Of a stretch of 5,391 bases of DNA, positions 1-5,391 are shown piece by piece. The stretch covers positions 1 through 5,391 of the forward strand of contig DAINRO010000097.1 of assembly GCA_036741795.1 (NCBI GenBank), in the 5' to 3' direction. The notes under the pieces were generated by a model, which had not been told where the DNA came from, did no database searches, and was given only the letters and a program-made list of their open reading frames with translations. This stretch comes from DATKKM01 sp036741795. GTDB lineage: Bacteria; Chloroflexota; Dehalococcoidia; SM23-28-2; RBG-16-64-32. The position numbers were made by a program, and so were the translations under genes. The first letter of the stretch is position 1. Each line of letters starts with the position of its first letter.

Positions 1-959
1 TACTCGCTGATGCCGAGGCCGGTCTTGCCGAGGCACGTGTACTCGGTCATGCCTTCGCCAATATGCGTGACGTGGCCCTCGCGGCGGTTGCGGAGGGGGA
101 TGAAGCCGAGGACTCGGCCCTGGATCTGGACGTTCTCGCCGCTGCCGAGGGTGAGGTCGGCGGTCATTGAGCGGTGGAAGGGCTGGTCGGCGTCGAACTT
201 CGTGTCGATGGCGACCTTCGTGATCGGCTGGATTTCTCCGTCTCGGATGACGACGCCCCACTCGGTGCGGTCTGTCTCGGTGCGGTTCACCTCGGAGACC
301 ATGATGTTGAGGTCGGGGCCGAAGGAGCAGGTGAGCCAGCGGTAGGACATGATGTTCTGCCAGTAGCGGGGGCCCCAGGAGTGGTCGCGGAGACCGTAGC
401 CATCGATCTCGTAGGTGTCGCCATCGATGGAAAGAGTGCCGGTGACGTGCATGTGCTGCTCGTAGTGGGCCTTCGCGAACTCCTTCTCCGGGTCCTTGAC
501 CGTCCTGCCCTCGCCGGTTGTTCCGTAAACGGCAGCGACGCCCTCGTGGACGAGGTCGATTGCGATCTTCTTATGCGGATTCTCTCGGAACGCCTGACCC
601 GGATCGCTCATCGTCTCCGGGGATTCGAGGTAAACGGCGGAACCTTCGTAAGTCGTGCGGTGGCGGGTCAGCGGCTCCAGCGTCTCGAACTTCATGCCGC
701 CCGCGTCGTAAGCGTCGTTCGACGTAATCTCGGGGCGCTTGTAGTTGAAGAGGACCTGCCCATCCGGCTCGTAGAGGCAAAGGGTCATCTCGGCGTACCC
801 CTCGTTGGCGCGGTTGCCGATACGGAGGAACCCGCCGCGGCCCAGCCGGCTGTCGAAGAAGTTGAAGTACATGCTCTCGTTGAAATTCTTCTCGGGACCG
901 AGAGCGTGGGTGTAATCGTCGCTGGCCTGGACGTTGCCAAAGACCTGGGCTGTAACCAT
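1..959 (-). CDS. CrtC/AttH-like protein, DUF7065/DUF7064 family (3' end cut by window edge)
   Basis: The frame is open from an ATG at 957-959 to the left edge, giving 319 whole codons plus a partial 'TA'. It is therefore C-terminally truncated, probably by only a few residues, because the visible end (GLGISE-) resembles the usual C-terminus of the family. Seen: an N-terminal block with NFNESMYFNFFD (25-36) and GGFLRIGNRANEGYAE (42-57), typical of DUF7065, then the hallmark GYGLRDHSWGPRYW (187-200), typical of DUF7064. Family knowledge: these proteins share the lipocalin-like double-barrel fold of carotenoid 1,2-hydratase/AttH proteins, and most members have no demonstrated substrate. I see no signal peptide or membrane segment, so it is probably cytoplasmic. 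The start is supported by an 8-nt-spaced AAGGAGG. It lies 68 bp downstream of glgP on the same strand, so read-through is possible, but an extended -10 in the gap suggests its own promoter. Family is fairly sure; the reaction is unknown. Confidence 0.85.
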   Translation of the reverse strand, partial: MVTAQVFGNVQASDDYTHALGPEKNFNESMYFNFFDSRLGRGGFLRIGNRANEGYAEMTLCLYEPDGQVLFNYKRPEITSNDAYDAGGMKFETLEPLTRHRTTYEGSAVYLESPETMSDPGQAFRENPHKKIAIDLVHEGVAAVYGTTGEGRTVKDPEKEFAKAHYEQHMHVTGTLSIDGDTYEIDGYGLRDHSWGPRYWQNIMSYRWLTCSFGPDLNIMVSEVNRTETDRTEWGVVIRDGEIQPITKVAIDTKFDADQPFHRSMTADLTLGSGENVQIQGRVLGFIPLRNRREGHVTHIGEGMTEYTCLGKTGLGISE

Positions 960-967
960 GGAAGGCG

Positions 968-974
968 CCTCCTT
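968..974 (-). promoter_or_regulatory. Strong Shine-Dalgarno site of the CrtC-like gene
   Basis: The minus strand reads AAGGAGG here, a full match to the anti-Shine-Dalgarno core, with 8 nt before the ATG at 957-959. It fixes the start codon of the CrtC-like gene. It is the best ribosome binding site in the window and contrasts with glgP upstream, which has none. Confidence 0.85.
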
Positions 975-983
975 GCGGGGGCG

Positions 984-992
984 ATTGTAGCA
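984..992 (-). promoter_or_regulatory. Candidate extended -10 promoter of the CrtC-like gene
   Basis: The minus strand reads TGC-TACAAT: a TGn extension followed by a hexamer matching TATAAT at 5 of 6 positions. Transcription would start near 977, leaving a leader of about 18 nt that just contains the AAGGAGG site. No good -35 hexamer is seen at the usual distance (CATCGC with a 17-nt spacer), which extended -10 promoters often tolerate. The 68-bp gap (960-1027) shows no hairpin plus T-tract to end glgP transcription, so co-transcription with glgP is also possible. Confidence 0.4.
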
Positions 993-1027
993 CGGAGGTA
1001 GGAGGGGCGATGGCGAAAGTGAAGGCC

Positions 1028-2746
1028 CTAGAAACCTTCGCCGGGGGCGTGGTAGACGTCCTGGTTGTACTGGTTCATCATGCGCTGGGCGCTGAAGAAT
1101 TCGCCGTTGAGGGCGATGCAGTGGCGCATAACGGTGGCGTAGGCGGCCGGCTCCCTGTAGAACATAGGCATGATCGCGTACTCGAGCTTATCGTAGAGGG
1201 ACGCGATCTCCTCCTCTTCACCGTCGGGGGTTTCGTCGCCGATGGCCCAGCCGGTGACACCTTCGGCGTGGCCCTCGATCCACCAGCCGTCGAGGACGCT
1301 GAGGCTGGGAACGCCGTTCATGGCAGCTTTCATGCCGCTCGTACCCGAGGCCTCTAACGGCTTCTGCGGGTTGTTCAGCCACAGATCAACACCCGAAACG
1401 AGGTAGCGGGCGAGTTCCATCCCGTAGTTCTCGAGGTAAATGACCTCGATCGTGCCCTTTAGTTCACGGGCCGCGGCGTGGATCTCCTGGATGATCTCCT
1501 TACCGGGCAGGTCGCGGGGATGGGCCTTGCCGGAGAAGACGACCTGCAGAGGACCGGCCCGCTCGACGATGCGGCGGAGCCGAGTGAGGTCCGAGAAGAG
1601 GAGGTCACCGCGCTTGTAGCCGGTGGCTCGGCGAGCGAATCCGACGGTCAGGGCTTTGGGGTCGAGTTTGATATCGCGGCTCTGCTCGATCTGTGAGAAG
1701 AGTTCCTGCTTCGCTTCGGCATGAGCCACCCCGATTTCGTCCAAAGGAATACCCTCGGCGTAGCGCAGGAAGCGCGTATCCTTGCGCCAGCCGGACGCGT
1801 GCTTGTCGAGGACGGACGCGATAGGGTCTGAAATCCACGTGCCGGCATGGACCCCGTTGGTGATCGCGATGACGTTGCGTCCGGGGAACATGTCGCGCGA
1901 GACCTGTCCGTGGCGCATAGAGACGCCGTTGGCGTTGCGGGCGAAGGACATGACGAAAGTGGTCATGTCGAAGTTGTCACCGTCGAAACCGTCACACGCC
2001 TCAATCAAGGCTGTTCGTTCGTCACCGAGGACCAGCTGAACCAGGTCGCGTGGGAATACGTCGTGGCCCGCCGGCACGGGCGTGTGGACGGTGAAGACGC
2101 AGCGGCGCCGCACCGCGTCGATATCACCCTCCTGGACCGAATCGGGACCTGCCCCCTCCAGTCGTTTCTCGAGGAGAGCGAGGGCGAGCAGGCCGGAGTG
2201 GCCCTCGTTCAGGTGGTGCGTGTGAATCGCCATGTAGCCAAGTGCCTCGAGCATGGCCACTCCCCCGAGGCCGAGAATCGCCTCCTGGATTAGTCGGTAC
2301 CGCGGATCGCCGCCGTAGAGGACGTCCGTCAATCGCCGGTCCGACTCTTCGTTTTCCGGAAGGTCGGCGTCCAGGAGATAAGCCGGAACTGGGATGGCGT
2401 AGTCGTTGCCCTTGCATCCCTCGACCATGTAGCGCCAGGCTCGAAGGTGTACCGTGCGGCCCTCGATTGTGACCGAGACACGTTGTGGCATCTCCGTGAG
2501 CCTGCCGTCCGGCGACCAAACGTCCGGGGACTCTGTCTGTCGACCTTCAGCGTCAAGCTGCTGGCGAAAGTAGCCGCTGCGGCTTACGAGCGTGATCGCC
2601 ACCATCGGCAGGCGAAGGTCGGCGGCGGCGCGGAGGCAATCACCGGCGAGGACGCCGAGACCGCCGCTATACGTGGGGATCGTGGGGTCGAGTCCAATCT
2701 CCATGGAGAAGTAAGCGATGGAGGCGGACTGCTCTGGTTGATTCAT
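1028..2746 (-). CDS. glgP: Alpha-glucan (glycogen/maltodextrin) phosphorylase, short bacterial form
   Basis: A GT35-family phosphorylase of 572 aa that would use phosphate to release glucose-1-phosphate from the non-reducing ends of alpha-1,4-glucans in the cytoplasm. Seen: YSGGLGVLAGD (26-36) near the N-terminus, HLNEGHSG (178-185), VHTPVPAGHD (220-229), RRATGYKRGDLLF (372-384) and EASGTSGMKAAMNG (465-478). K473 in the last motif is the expected pyridoxal-phosphate Schiff-base lysine. The pattern matches the TIGR02094-type bacterial family rather than the roughly 800-aa E. coli/animal type. It lacks the N-terminal DUF3417 extension of longer relatives such as mycobacterial GlgP, so it is a catalytic core form. 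The ATG is the first possible start: an in-frame TAG lies two codons upstream, and the conserved IAYFSMEIGL block begins at residue 10. No Shine-Dalgarno is visible. The minus-strand debrancher at 4030-5391 is the likely functional partner. True chain-length preference cannot be read from sequence. Confidence 0.95.
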   Translation of the reverse strand: MNQPEQSASIAYFSMEIGLDPTIPTYSGGLGVLAGDCLRAAADLRLPMVAITLVSRSGYFRQQLDAEGRQTESPDVWSPDGRLTEMPQRVSVTIEGRTVHLRAWRYMVEGCKGNDYAIPVPAYLLDADLPENEESDRRLTDVLYGGDPRYRLIQEAILGLGGVAMLEALGYMAIHTHHLNEGHSGLLALALLEKRLEGAGPDSVQEGDIDAVRRRCVFTVHTPVPAGHDVFPRDLVQLVLGDERTALIEACDGFDGDNFDMTTFVMSFARNANGVSMRHGQVSRDMFPGRNVIAITNGVHAGTWISDPIASVLDKHASGWRKDTRFLRYAEGIPLDEIGVAHAEAKQELFSQIEQSRDIKLDPKALTVGFARRATGYKRGDLLFSDLTRLRRIVERAGPLQVVFSGKAHPRDLPGKEIIQEIHAAARELKGTIEVIYLENYGMELARYLVSGVDLWLNNPQKPLEASGTSGMKAAMNGVPSLSVLDGWWIEGHAEGVTGWAIGDETPDGEEEEIASLYDKLEYAIMPMFYREPAAYATVMRHCIALNGEFFSAQRMMNQYNQDVYHAPGEGF

Positions 2747-2766
2747 ACGCTAAGTTGAACGCTATC

Positions 2767-2795
2767 AAGGTAGGGTAGGGTTCCCGGCGGAGCAA
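2767..2795 (-). promoter_or_regulatory. Weak candidate promoter of glgP
   Basis: On the minus strand, TTGCTC (2790-2795) and TACCTT (2767-2772) are separated by 17 nt. Each matches the sigma70 consensus at only 3 of 6 positions. A start near 2760 would give a leader of about 14 nt, consistent with the missing Shine-Dalgarno. The heptamer repeats lie just upstream of it. This is suggestive only. Confidence 0.2.
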
Positions 2796-2802
2796 GGGAA
2801 AA

Positions 2803-2830
2803 GTGAAGGGTGAATGGTGAATAGTGAAAG
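2803..2830. repeat. Four tandem heptamers GTGAANN
   Basis: The plus strand reads GTGAAGG, GTGAATG, GTGAATA, GTGAAAG without gaps, so positions 1-5 of the 7-mer are invariant across four copies. It sits 57-84 nt upstream of the glgP start and next to the palindromic repeat element. It could be a regulator-binding array for glgP or simply part of the neighbouring repeat. A 7-bp period does not match one helical turn. Confidence 0.75.
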
Positions 2831-2837
2831 GATGATT

Positions 2838-2882
2838 GTTGTCATCCTGTGGGAACACCCTGGTTGTCATCCTGTGGCAACA
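2838..2882. repeat. 25-bp-period tandem duplication carrying GTTGTCATCCTGTGG
   Basis: Two copies begin at 2838 and 2863. The first 20 positions match at 19 (15 identical, then G versus C, then AACA), after which they diverge. The second copy forms the left arm of the inverted repeat that follows, so the first copy looks like a duplicated or leftover repeat terminus. Confidence 0.8.
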
Positions 2883-2963
2883 GGATCTGGTGGGGGGATG
2901 GGCGACGGGCCCGGCCACGGCCTCCCCGGCCCCACCAGATCCTGACTGCGGTCAGGATGACAA
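2864..2963. repeat. Intergenic inverted repeat with mini-hairpins in both arms (REP/MITE-like)
   Basis: The left arm (2864-2895) and right arm (2930-2963) pair through an outer 11-bp block (TTGTCATCCTG/CAGGATGACAA) and an inner 14-bp block (AGGATCTGGTGGGG and its complement), around a 34-nt GC-rich centre. The 7-9 nt between the blocks do not pair across arms. Instead each arm can fold on itself: ATCCTGT-GGCA-ACAGGAT (2869-2886) and ATCCTGAC-TGCG-GTCAGGAT (2939-2958). The element could thus form one long hairpin or a cloverleaf. It has no coding frame and no clear target-site duplication. From general knowledge, 'TGTCATCCTG...AGGATCT' palindromes are common dispersed repeats in several bacterial phyla, so this is probably one such copy. 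A non-autonomous mobile origin is an inference. Confidence 0.8.
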
Positions 2964-2969
2964 AGGTCA

Positions 2970-2975
2970 TATACT
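2970..2975 (+). promoter_or_regulatory. Candidate -10 box of the LLM oxidoreductase gene
   Basis: TATACT matches TATAAT at 5 of 6 positions. Transcription would start near 2982, about 26 nt before the ATG. The -35 position (about 2947-2952, TGCGGT) has no good hexamer and falls in the right mini-hairpin of the repeat element. If real, the promoter would therefore overlap that element. Confidence 0.35.
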
Positions 2976-2992
2976 TCCGACGAACTAACAAG

Positions 2993-3000
2993 AGAAGGGA
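2993..3000 (+). promoter_or_regulatory. Ribosome binding site of the LLM oxidoreductase gene
   Basis: AGAAGGGA lies 7 nt before the ATG at 3008, a moderate purine-rich match to the Shine-Dalgarno consensus. An in-frame TGA at 3002-3004 rules out any start further upstream, so this ATG is the first possible start. Confidence 0.6.
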
Positions 3001-3007
3001 CTGACGA

Positions 3008-4033
3008 ATGAAACTTGGACTGAACACAGGCTACTGGAGCTCCGGACCTCCCCCGGGCATCGAGAACATGATCGAGAAGGCGGAGGACCTGGGCTATGAC
3101 TCGATGTGGGCGGCAGAAGCCTACGGGTCGGACGTGATCACGCCGCTGGCGTGGTGGGGGTCGAAGACGCGAAAGATCAAGCTGGGCACTTCGATCGCGC
3201 AGATCTCGGCGCGGCAGCCGACGGCGCTGGCGATGGCGGCGTTGACGCTGGACCACCTGTCGGAGGGGCGCGTGATCCTGGGAATCGGCGCTTCGGGACC
3301 ACAGGTAGTTGAGGGGTGGTACGGCGAGCCCTACCCCAAGCCGCTGGAGCGGACGAAGGAGTACGTGCAGATCCTGCGCAAGGTATTCGCGCGGGAGGAG
3401 CCGGTGACCTTCAAGGGCAACCACTACGAACTGCCGCACCCAGGCGGTATGAAGCTGGGAAAACCGCTAAAGAGCACGCTGCACCCGTTCCGGAAGGACA
3501 TCCCGGTCTACCTCGCGGCCGAGGGGCCGAAGAACGTGGCGCTGGCAGCGGAGATCGCGGACGGCTGGCTGCCGCTGTTCTTCACTCCGAAGATGGATAA
3601 GTTCTACCGCGACCTGCTGACCGAGGGGTTCTCGCGGCCGGGCGCTCACTCGTCGATGGATAGCTTCGAGGTGGCGTCGATGGTGACGATCATCCCCACG
3701 GACGACATGGAGTCCGGGGCGAACTTCATCCGGCCGATGCTGGCGCTGTACATGGGCGGCATGGGCGCCCGCGGTGCTAACTTCCACCACGACGTGTTCA
3801 TCCGGATGGGCTGGGAGGGCGTGGCGAAGCACGTCCAGGATCTGTATCTGGAGGGGAAGAAGGGCGAGGCGGCGGCGGCGATCCCGCTGGAACTGGTGCA
3901 GGACGTGGCGCTGATCGGGCCGATGGGCAAGATCAAGGACGAGCTGCCAGAGTGGAAGAAGACCTGCCTGACAACGATGCTCATCGCGGGGCCACCGCAG
4001 GTGGTGGAGTTGGCGGCGGATCTGGTGCTCTAG
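3008..4033 (+). CDS. LLM-class flavin/F420-dependent oxidoreductase (Rv3520c-like)
   Basis: A complete 341-aa protein of the luciferase-like monooxygenase superfamily, a single TIM barrel that uses reduced F420 or FMN to reduce or oxygenate a small organic substrate. Seen: a first beta-strand MKLGLNTGYW (1-10), the family block from GTSIAQISARQP (60-71) through LDHLSEGRVILGIGASGPQVVEGWYG (81-106), and EIADGWLP (182-189). The block and the length fit the F420-dependent Rv3520c-type subgroup best, but cofactor choice cannot be proven from motifs alone. I see no signal peptide or membrane segment, so it is cytoplasmic. It is divergent from glgP across a repeat-rich 261-bp region and convergent with the debrancher, overlapping it by 4 bp at the stop codons. 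Its neighbours give no hint of substrate. Superfamily sure, subgroup likely, reaction unknown. Confidence 0.92.
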   Translation: MKLGLNTGYWSSGPPPGIENMIEKAEDLGYDSMWAAEAYGSDVITPLAWWGSKTRKIKLGTSIAQISARQPTALAMAALTLDHLSEGRVILGIGASGPQVVEGWYGEPYPKPLERTKEYVQILRKVFAREEPVTFKGNHYELPHPGGMKLGKPLKSTLHPFRKDIPVYLAAEGPKNVALAAEIADGWLPLFFTPKMDKFYRDLLTEGFSRPGAHSSMDSFEVASMVTIIPTDDMESGANFIRPMLALYMGGMGARGANFHHDVFIRMGWEGVAKHVQDLYLEGKKGEAAAAIPLELVQDVALIGPMGKIKDELPEWKKTCLTTMLIAGPPQVVELAADLVL

Positions 4034-5391
4034 GCGGCCGTGAGGTCGGGCCAGCGGTCCGTTTGCACTACGTCTATCCCATCGCTGTCGACGACTTCGA
4101 CCTCGGTTTGTCCCCCTGACCTGTGGAACGTCAGGTCGATAGACGAACCTCCGACCCGTAGGCGAGATAGTTCGACCGTGTTCAGCCAGTTCGGGAGGTG
4201 CGGCCGGACGAGATGCAGGCGGCCATTCGGTGCATCGGGGACGAGGCCGAGTATCGACCACAAGATGCTGGGGAGGGCAGCCGCCGCGAAAGCGTGCGGA
4301 CGGCAGGCAACAGGGTAGGGCACCGGCGCCTGATGTTGCCTCCTGGGAGATCCGCCCAGCAGCTCGGGCAACCGGAAGTACGGGAAGGTCAACGCGGCTT
4401 CGAACAACCCCTGCGCCGCGGTGTTCAGCGCATCCTCGGCACCGTAGCGCTTGAAGCCCGCCAGTATGAGGGCGTTGTCATGCGGCCAGACCGTCCCCGT
4501 GTGGTAGCCGATCGGGTTGAACCTGCTGGAGTTGCTCGTCAGGGTGCGGATGCCCCAACCGCTGAACATGTCACTACGCATGAGGCGCTCGACCTGCTTC
4601 TTCCCTCTCTGCCTGGAAGGAACGCCGGACCACAGGAGGTGGCCGGCATTGGAAGCGACGGCAGGAGGCAGTTCGCTGACTCCGTTGAGCGCCATCCCAT
4701 ACAACGACCGGTGCCAGAACCGTTCTTCGATCGTTGCCCGCAACTTCGCCGCTTCCTTCCGCAAGCTCTTCGCTCGATCCGCCTCGCCAAGGTCTTCGAA
4801 TACTTCGGCGATGGCGATCTTCGCTGCGTAGATGTAGCCCTGCACCTCGACGAGGGCGACCGGTGGAGCAACCAGGTCCCCTTGCCCGTCCACGATTCCG
4901 TCCCATGAGTCTTTCCAGCCCTGGTTGTCCAGCCCCTTCTCGTTCATCTTGATGTACTCGACCAGCCGATCGCCGTCCTTATCGCCAAAGCCGTCAATCC
5001 AAGCCAGCGCCGCTTCGATGTTCGGACCTAATCGTCTCAAGAACCCCAGGTCAGCGGTCCACCGGTAATATTCGCCGGCGAGTAGGACGAACAGCGGGGT
5101 GGCATCGACGCTGCCGTAGTAGCGTGAGAACACCACCTCACCCGTCGCCGCAGACTCGCAATCTCGCCTCTCGTGGATGATCTTGCCTGGCTCCTCTTCG
5201 CGCAAAAGGTCCACCGCCGTTCCCTGCGATTCCGCCAGCGTCTTCAGGACATGTCGCGCAATGTCCGGCCGGTATGGGAGGGTCATGTAGCTGGAAAGAA
5301 GCGAGTCCCGGCCAAATAGCGTGTCGTACCACGGCACACCGGCCGACAGGTAACGAGAACCGCCATGGTCGCTCCAGAGGACTCGTAAGTC
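4030..5391 (-). CDS. Amylo-alpha-1,6-glucosidase / glycogen-debranching-type glycoside hydrolase (5' end cut by window edge)
   Basis: The frame is open to the right edge and shows the C-terminal 453 residues. A GTG at 5335-5337 is not a credible start: the upstream codons give SRYLSAG, which joins VPWYDTLFGRDS as in the family. Seen (visible-fragment numbering): VPWYDTLFGRDS (19-30), YYGSVDATPLF (91-101), NQGWKDSWDG (156-165), EVQGYIYAA (182-190), SNAGHLLWSG (247-256) and GYHTGTVWPHDNALI (295-309). These mark the (alpha/alpha)6-barrel catalytic domain of bacterial debranchers that carry an N-terminal GDE_N_bis domain, about 700 aa in full. That N-terminal domain and the start should lie beyond 5391. 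Expected role: hydrolysis of alpha-1,6-linked glucose at branch points, working with GlgP. The late motif PVPYPVAC is followed by RPHAF where I recall SPQAW in relatives. A different glycosidase specificity within this fold is possible. Confidence 0.9.
   Translation of the reverse strand, partial: DLRVLWSDHGGSRYLSAGVPWYDTLFGRDSLLSSYMTLPYRPDIARHVLKTLAESQGTAVDLLREEEPGKIIHERRDCESAATGEVVFSRYYGSVDATPLFVLLAGEYYRWTADLGFLRRLGPNIEAALAWIDGFGDKDGDRLVEYIKMNEKGLDNQGWKDSWDGIVDGQGDLVAPPVALVEVQGYIYAAKIAIAEVFEDLGEADRAKSLRKEAAKLRATIEERFWHRSLYGMALNGVSELPPAVASNAGHLLWSGVPSRQRGKKQVERLMRSDMFSGWGIRTLTSNSSRFNPIGYHTGTVWPHDNALILAGFKRYGAEDALNTAAQGLFEAALTFPYFRLPELLGGSPRRQHQAPVPYPVACRPHAFAAAALPSILWSILGLVPDAPNGRLHLVRPHLPNWLNTVELSRLRVGGSSIDLTFHRSGGQTEVEVVDSDGIDVVQTDRWPDLTAA

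Noticed and set aside
960..975. GGAAGGCGCCTCC near-palindrome as a hairpin or operator upstream of the CrtC-like gene
   Set aside because: It has essentially no loop, is imperfect, and is explained by the AAGGAGG ribosome binding site plus a chance GGCGCC.
174..1001. Long plus-strand open frame (275 codons) opposite the CrtC-like gene
   Set aside because: It is low in recognisable motifs, rich in V/A/L/E repeats and exactly antisense to a gene with clear family hallmarks and a strong ribosome binding site. It is a GC-rich shadow frame.
2667..2918. Minus-strand frame across the glgP start and the intergenic repeats
   Set aside because: Most of it translates the heptamers and palindrome, and it overlaps the conserved glgP N-terminus in another frame. 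It is not credible as a gene.
2864..2963. The inverted repeat as a rho-independent terminator
   Set aside because: No T-tract follows the stem on either strand, and it lies between two divergent 5' ends where no terminator is needed.
3467..4261. 264-codon minus-strand frame across the end of the oxidoreductase and the debrancher
   Set aside because: Its Arg/Pro/His-rich composition is typical of antisense frames, and it overlaps two well-supported genes.
4198..4908. 236-codon plus-strand frame inside the debrancher
   Set aside because: It is antisense to conserved debrancher motifs, with no family resemblance and no ribosome binding site noticed.
5335..5337. GTG as the start of the debrancher
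   Set aside because: The frame stays open to the window edge and the upstream residues SRYLSAG continue the conserved family block, so the gene starts outside the window.

Overview
The window is GC-rich (about 60% by eye) bacterial chromosomal DNA with four protein-coding genes. Two are cut by the window edges. The gene mix is a standalone bacterial alpha-glucan phosphorylase, an amylo-alpha-1,6-glucosidase-type debrancher, an F420-type luciferase-like oxidoreductase and a CrtC-like DUF7064/DUF7065 protein. Together with the intergenic 'TTGTCATCCTG' palindromic repeat, this suggests a Chloroflexota (Dehalococcoidia/SAR202-like) genome or an actinobacterium. That placement is an inference from family content, not a measured assignment.

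Layout, left to right. Positions 1-959 (minus strand) hold a nearly complete CrtC/AttH-like protein whose last codons lie beyond the left edge. It has a strong ribosome binding site and a plausible extended -10 promoter of its own. Positions 1028-2746 (minus) hold a complete short-form GlgP phosphorylase. Positions 2747-3007 are a divergent intergenic region packed with repeats: four heptamer repeats, a 25-bp tandem duplication and a roughly 100-bp inverted repeat with a mini-hairpin inside each arm. Positions 3008-4033 (plus) hold a complete LLM-class, probably F420-dependent oxidoreductase. Positions 4030-5391 (minus) hold the C-terminal 453 residues of a glycogen-debranching glucosidase that continues past the right edge. 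Its stop codon interlocks with that of the oxidoreductase in the palindrome CTAG.

How the genes fit together. The debrancher and the phosphorylase would jointly break down glycogen or other alpha-1,4/1,6-glucans: phosphorolysis releases glucose-1-phosphate and the debrancher removes 1,6 branch stubs. Both are on the minus strand but are separated by the oppositely oriented oxidoreductase, which has no visible link to glucan metabolism. The CrtC-like gene downstream of glgP also lacks an obvious metabolic link.

I saw no tRNA, rRNA, CRISPR array, transposase, toxin-antitoxin or defence gene. Nothing here amounts to a clearly new multi-gene system. The most unusual content is the structured repeat between glgP and the oxidoreductase, and the insertion-like position of that oxidoreductase.
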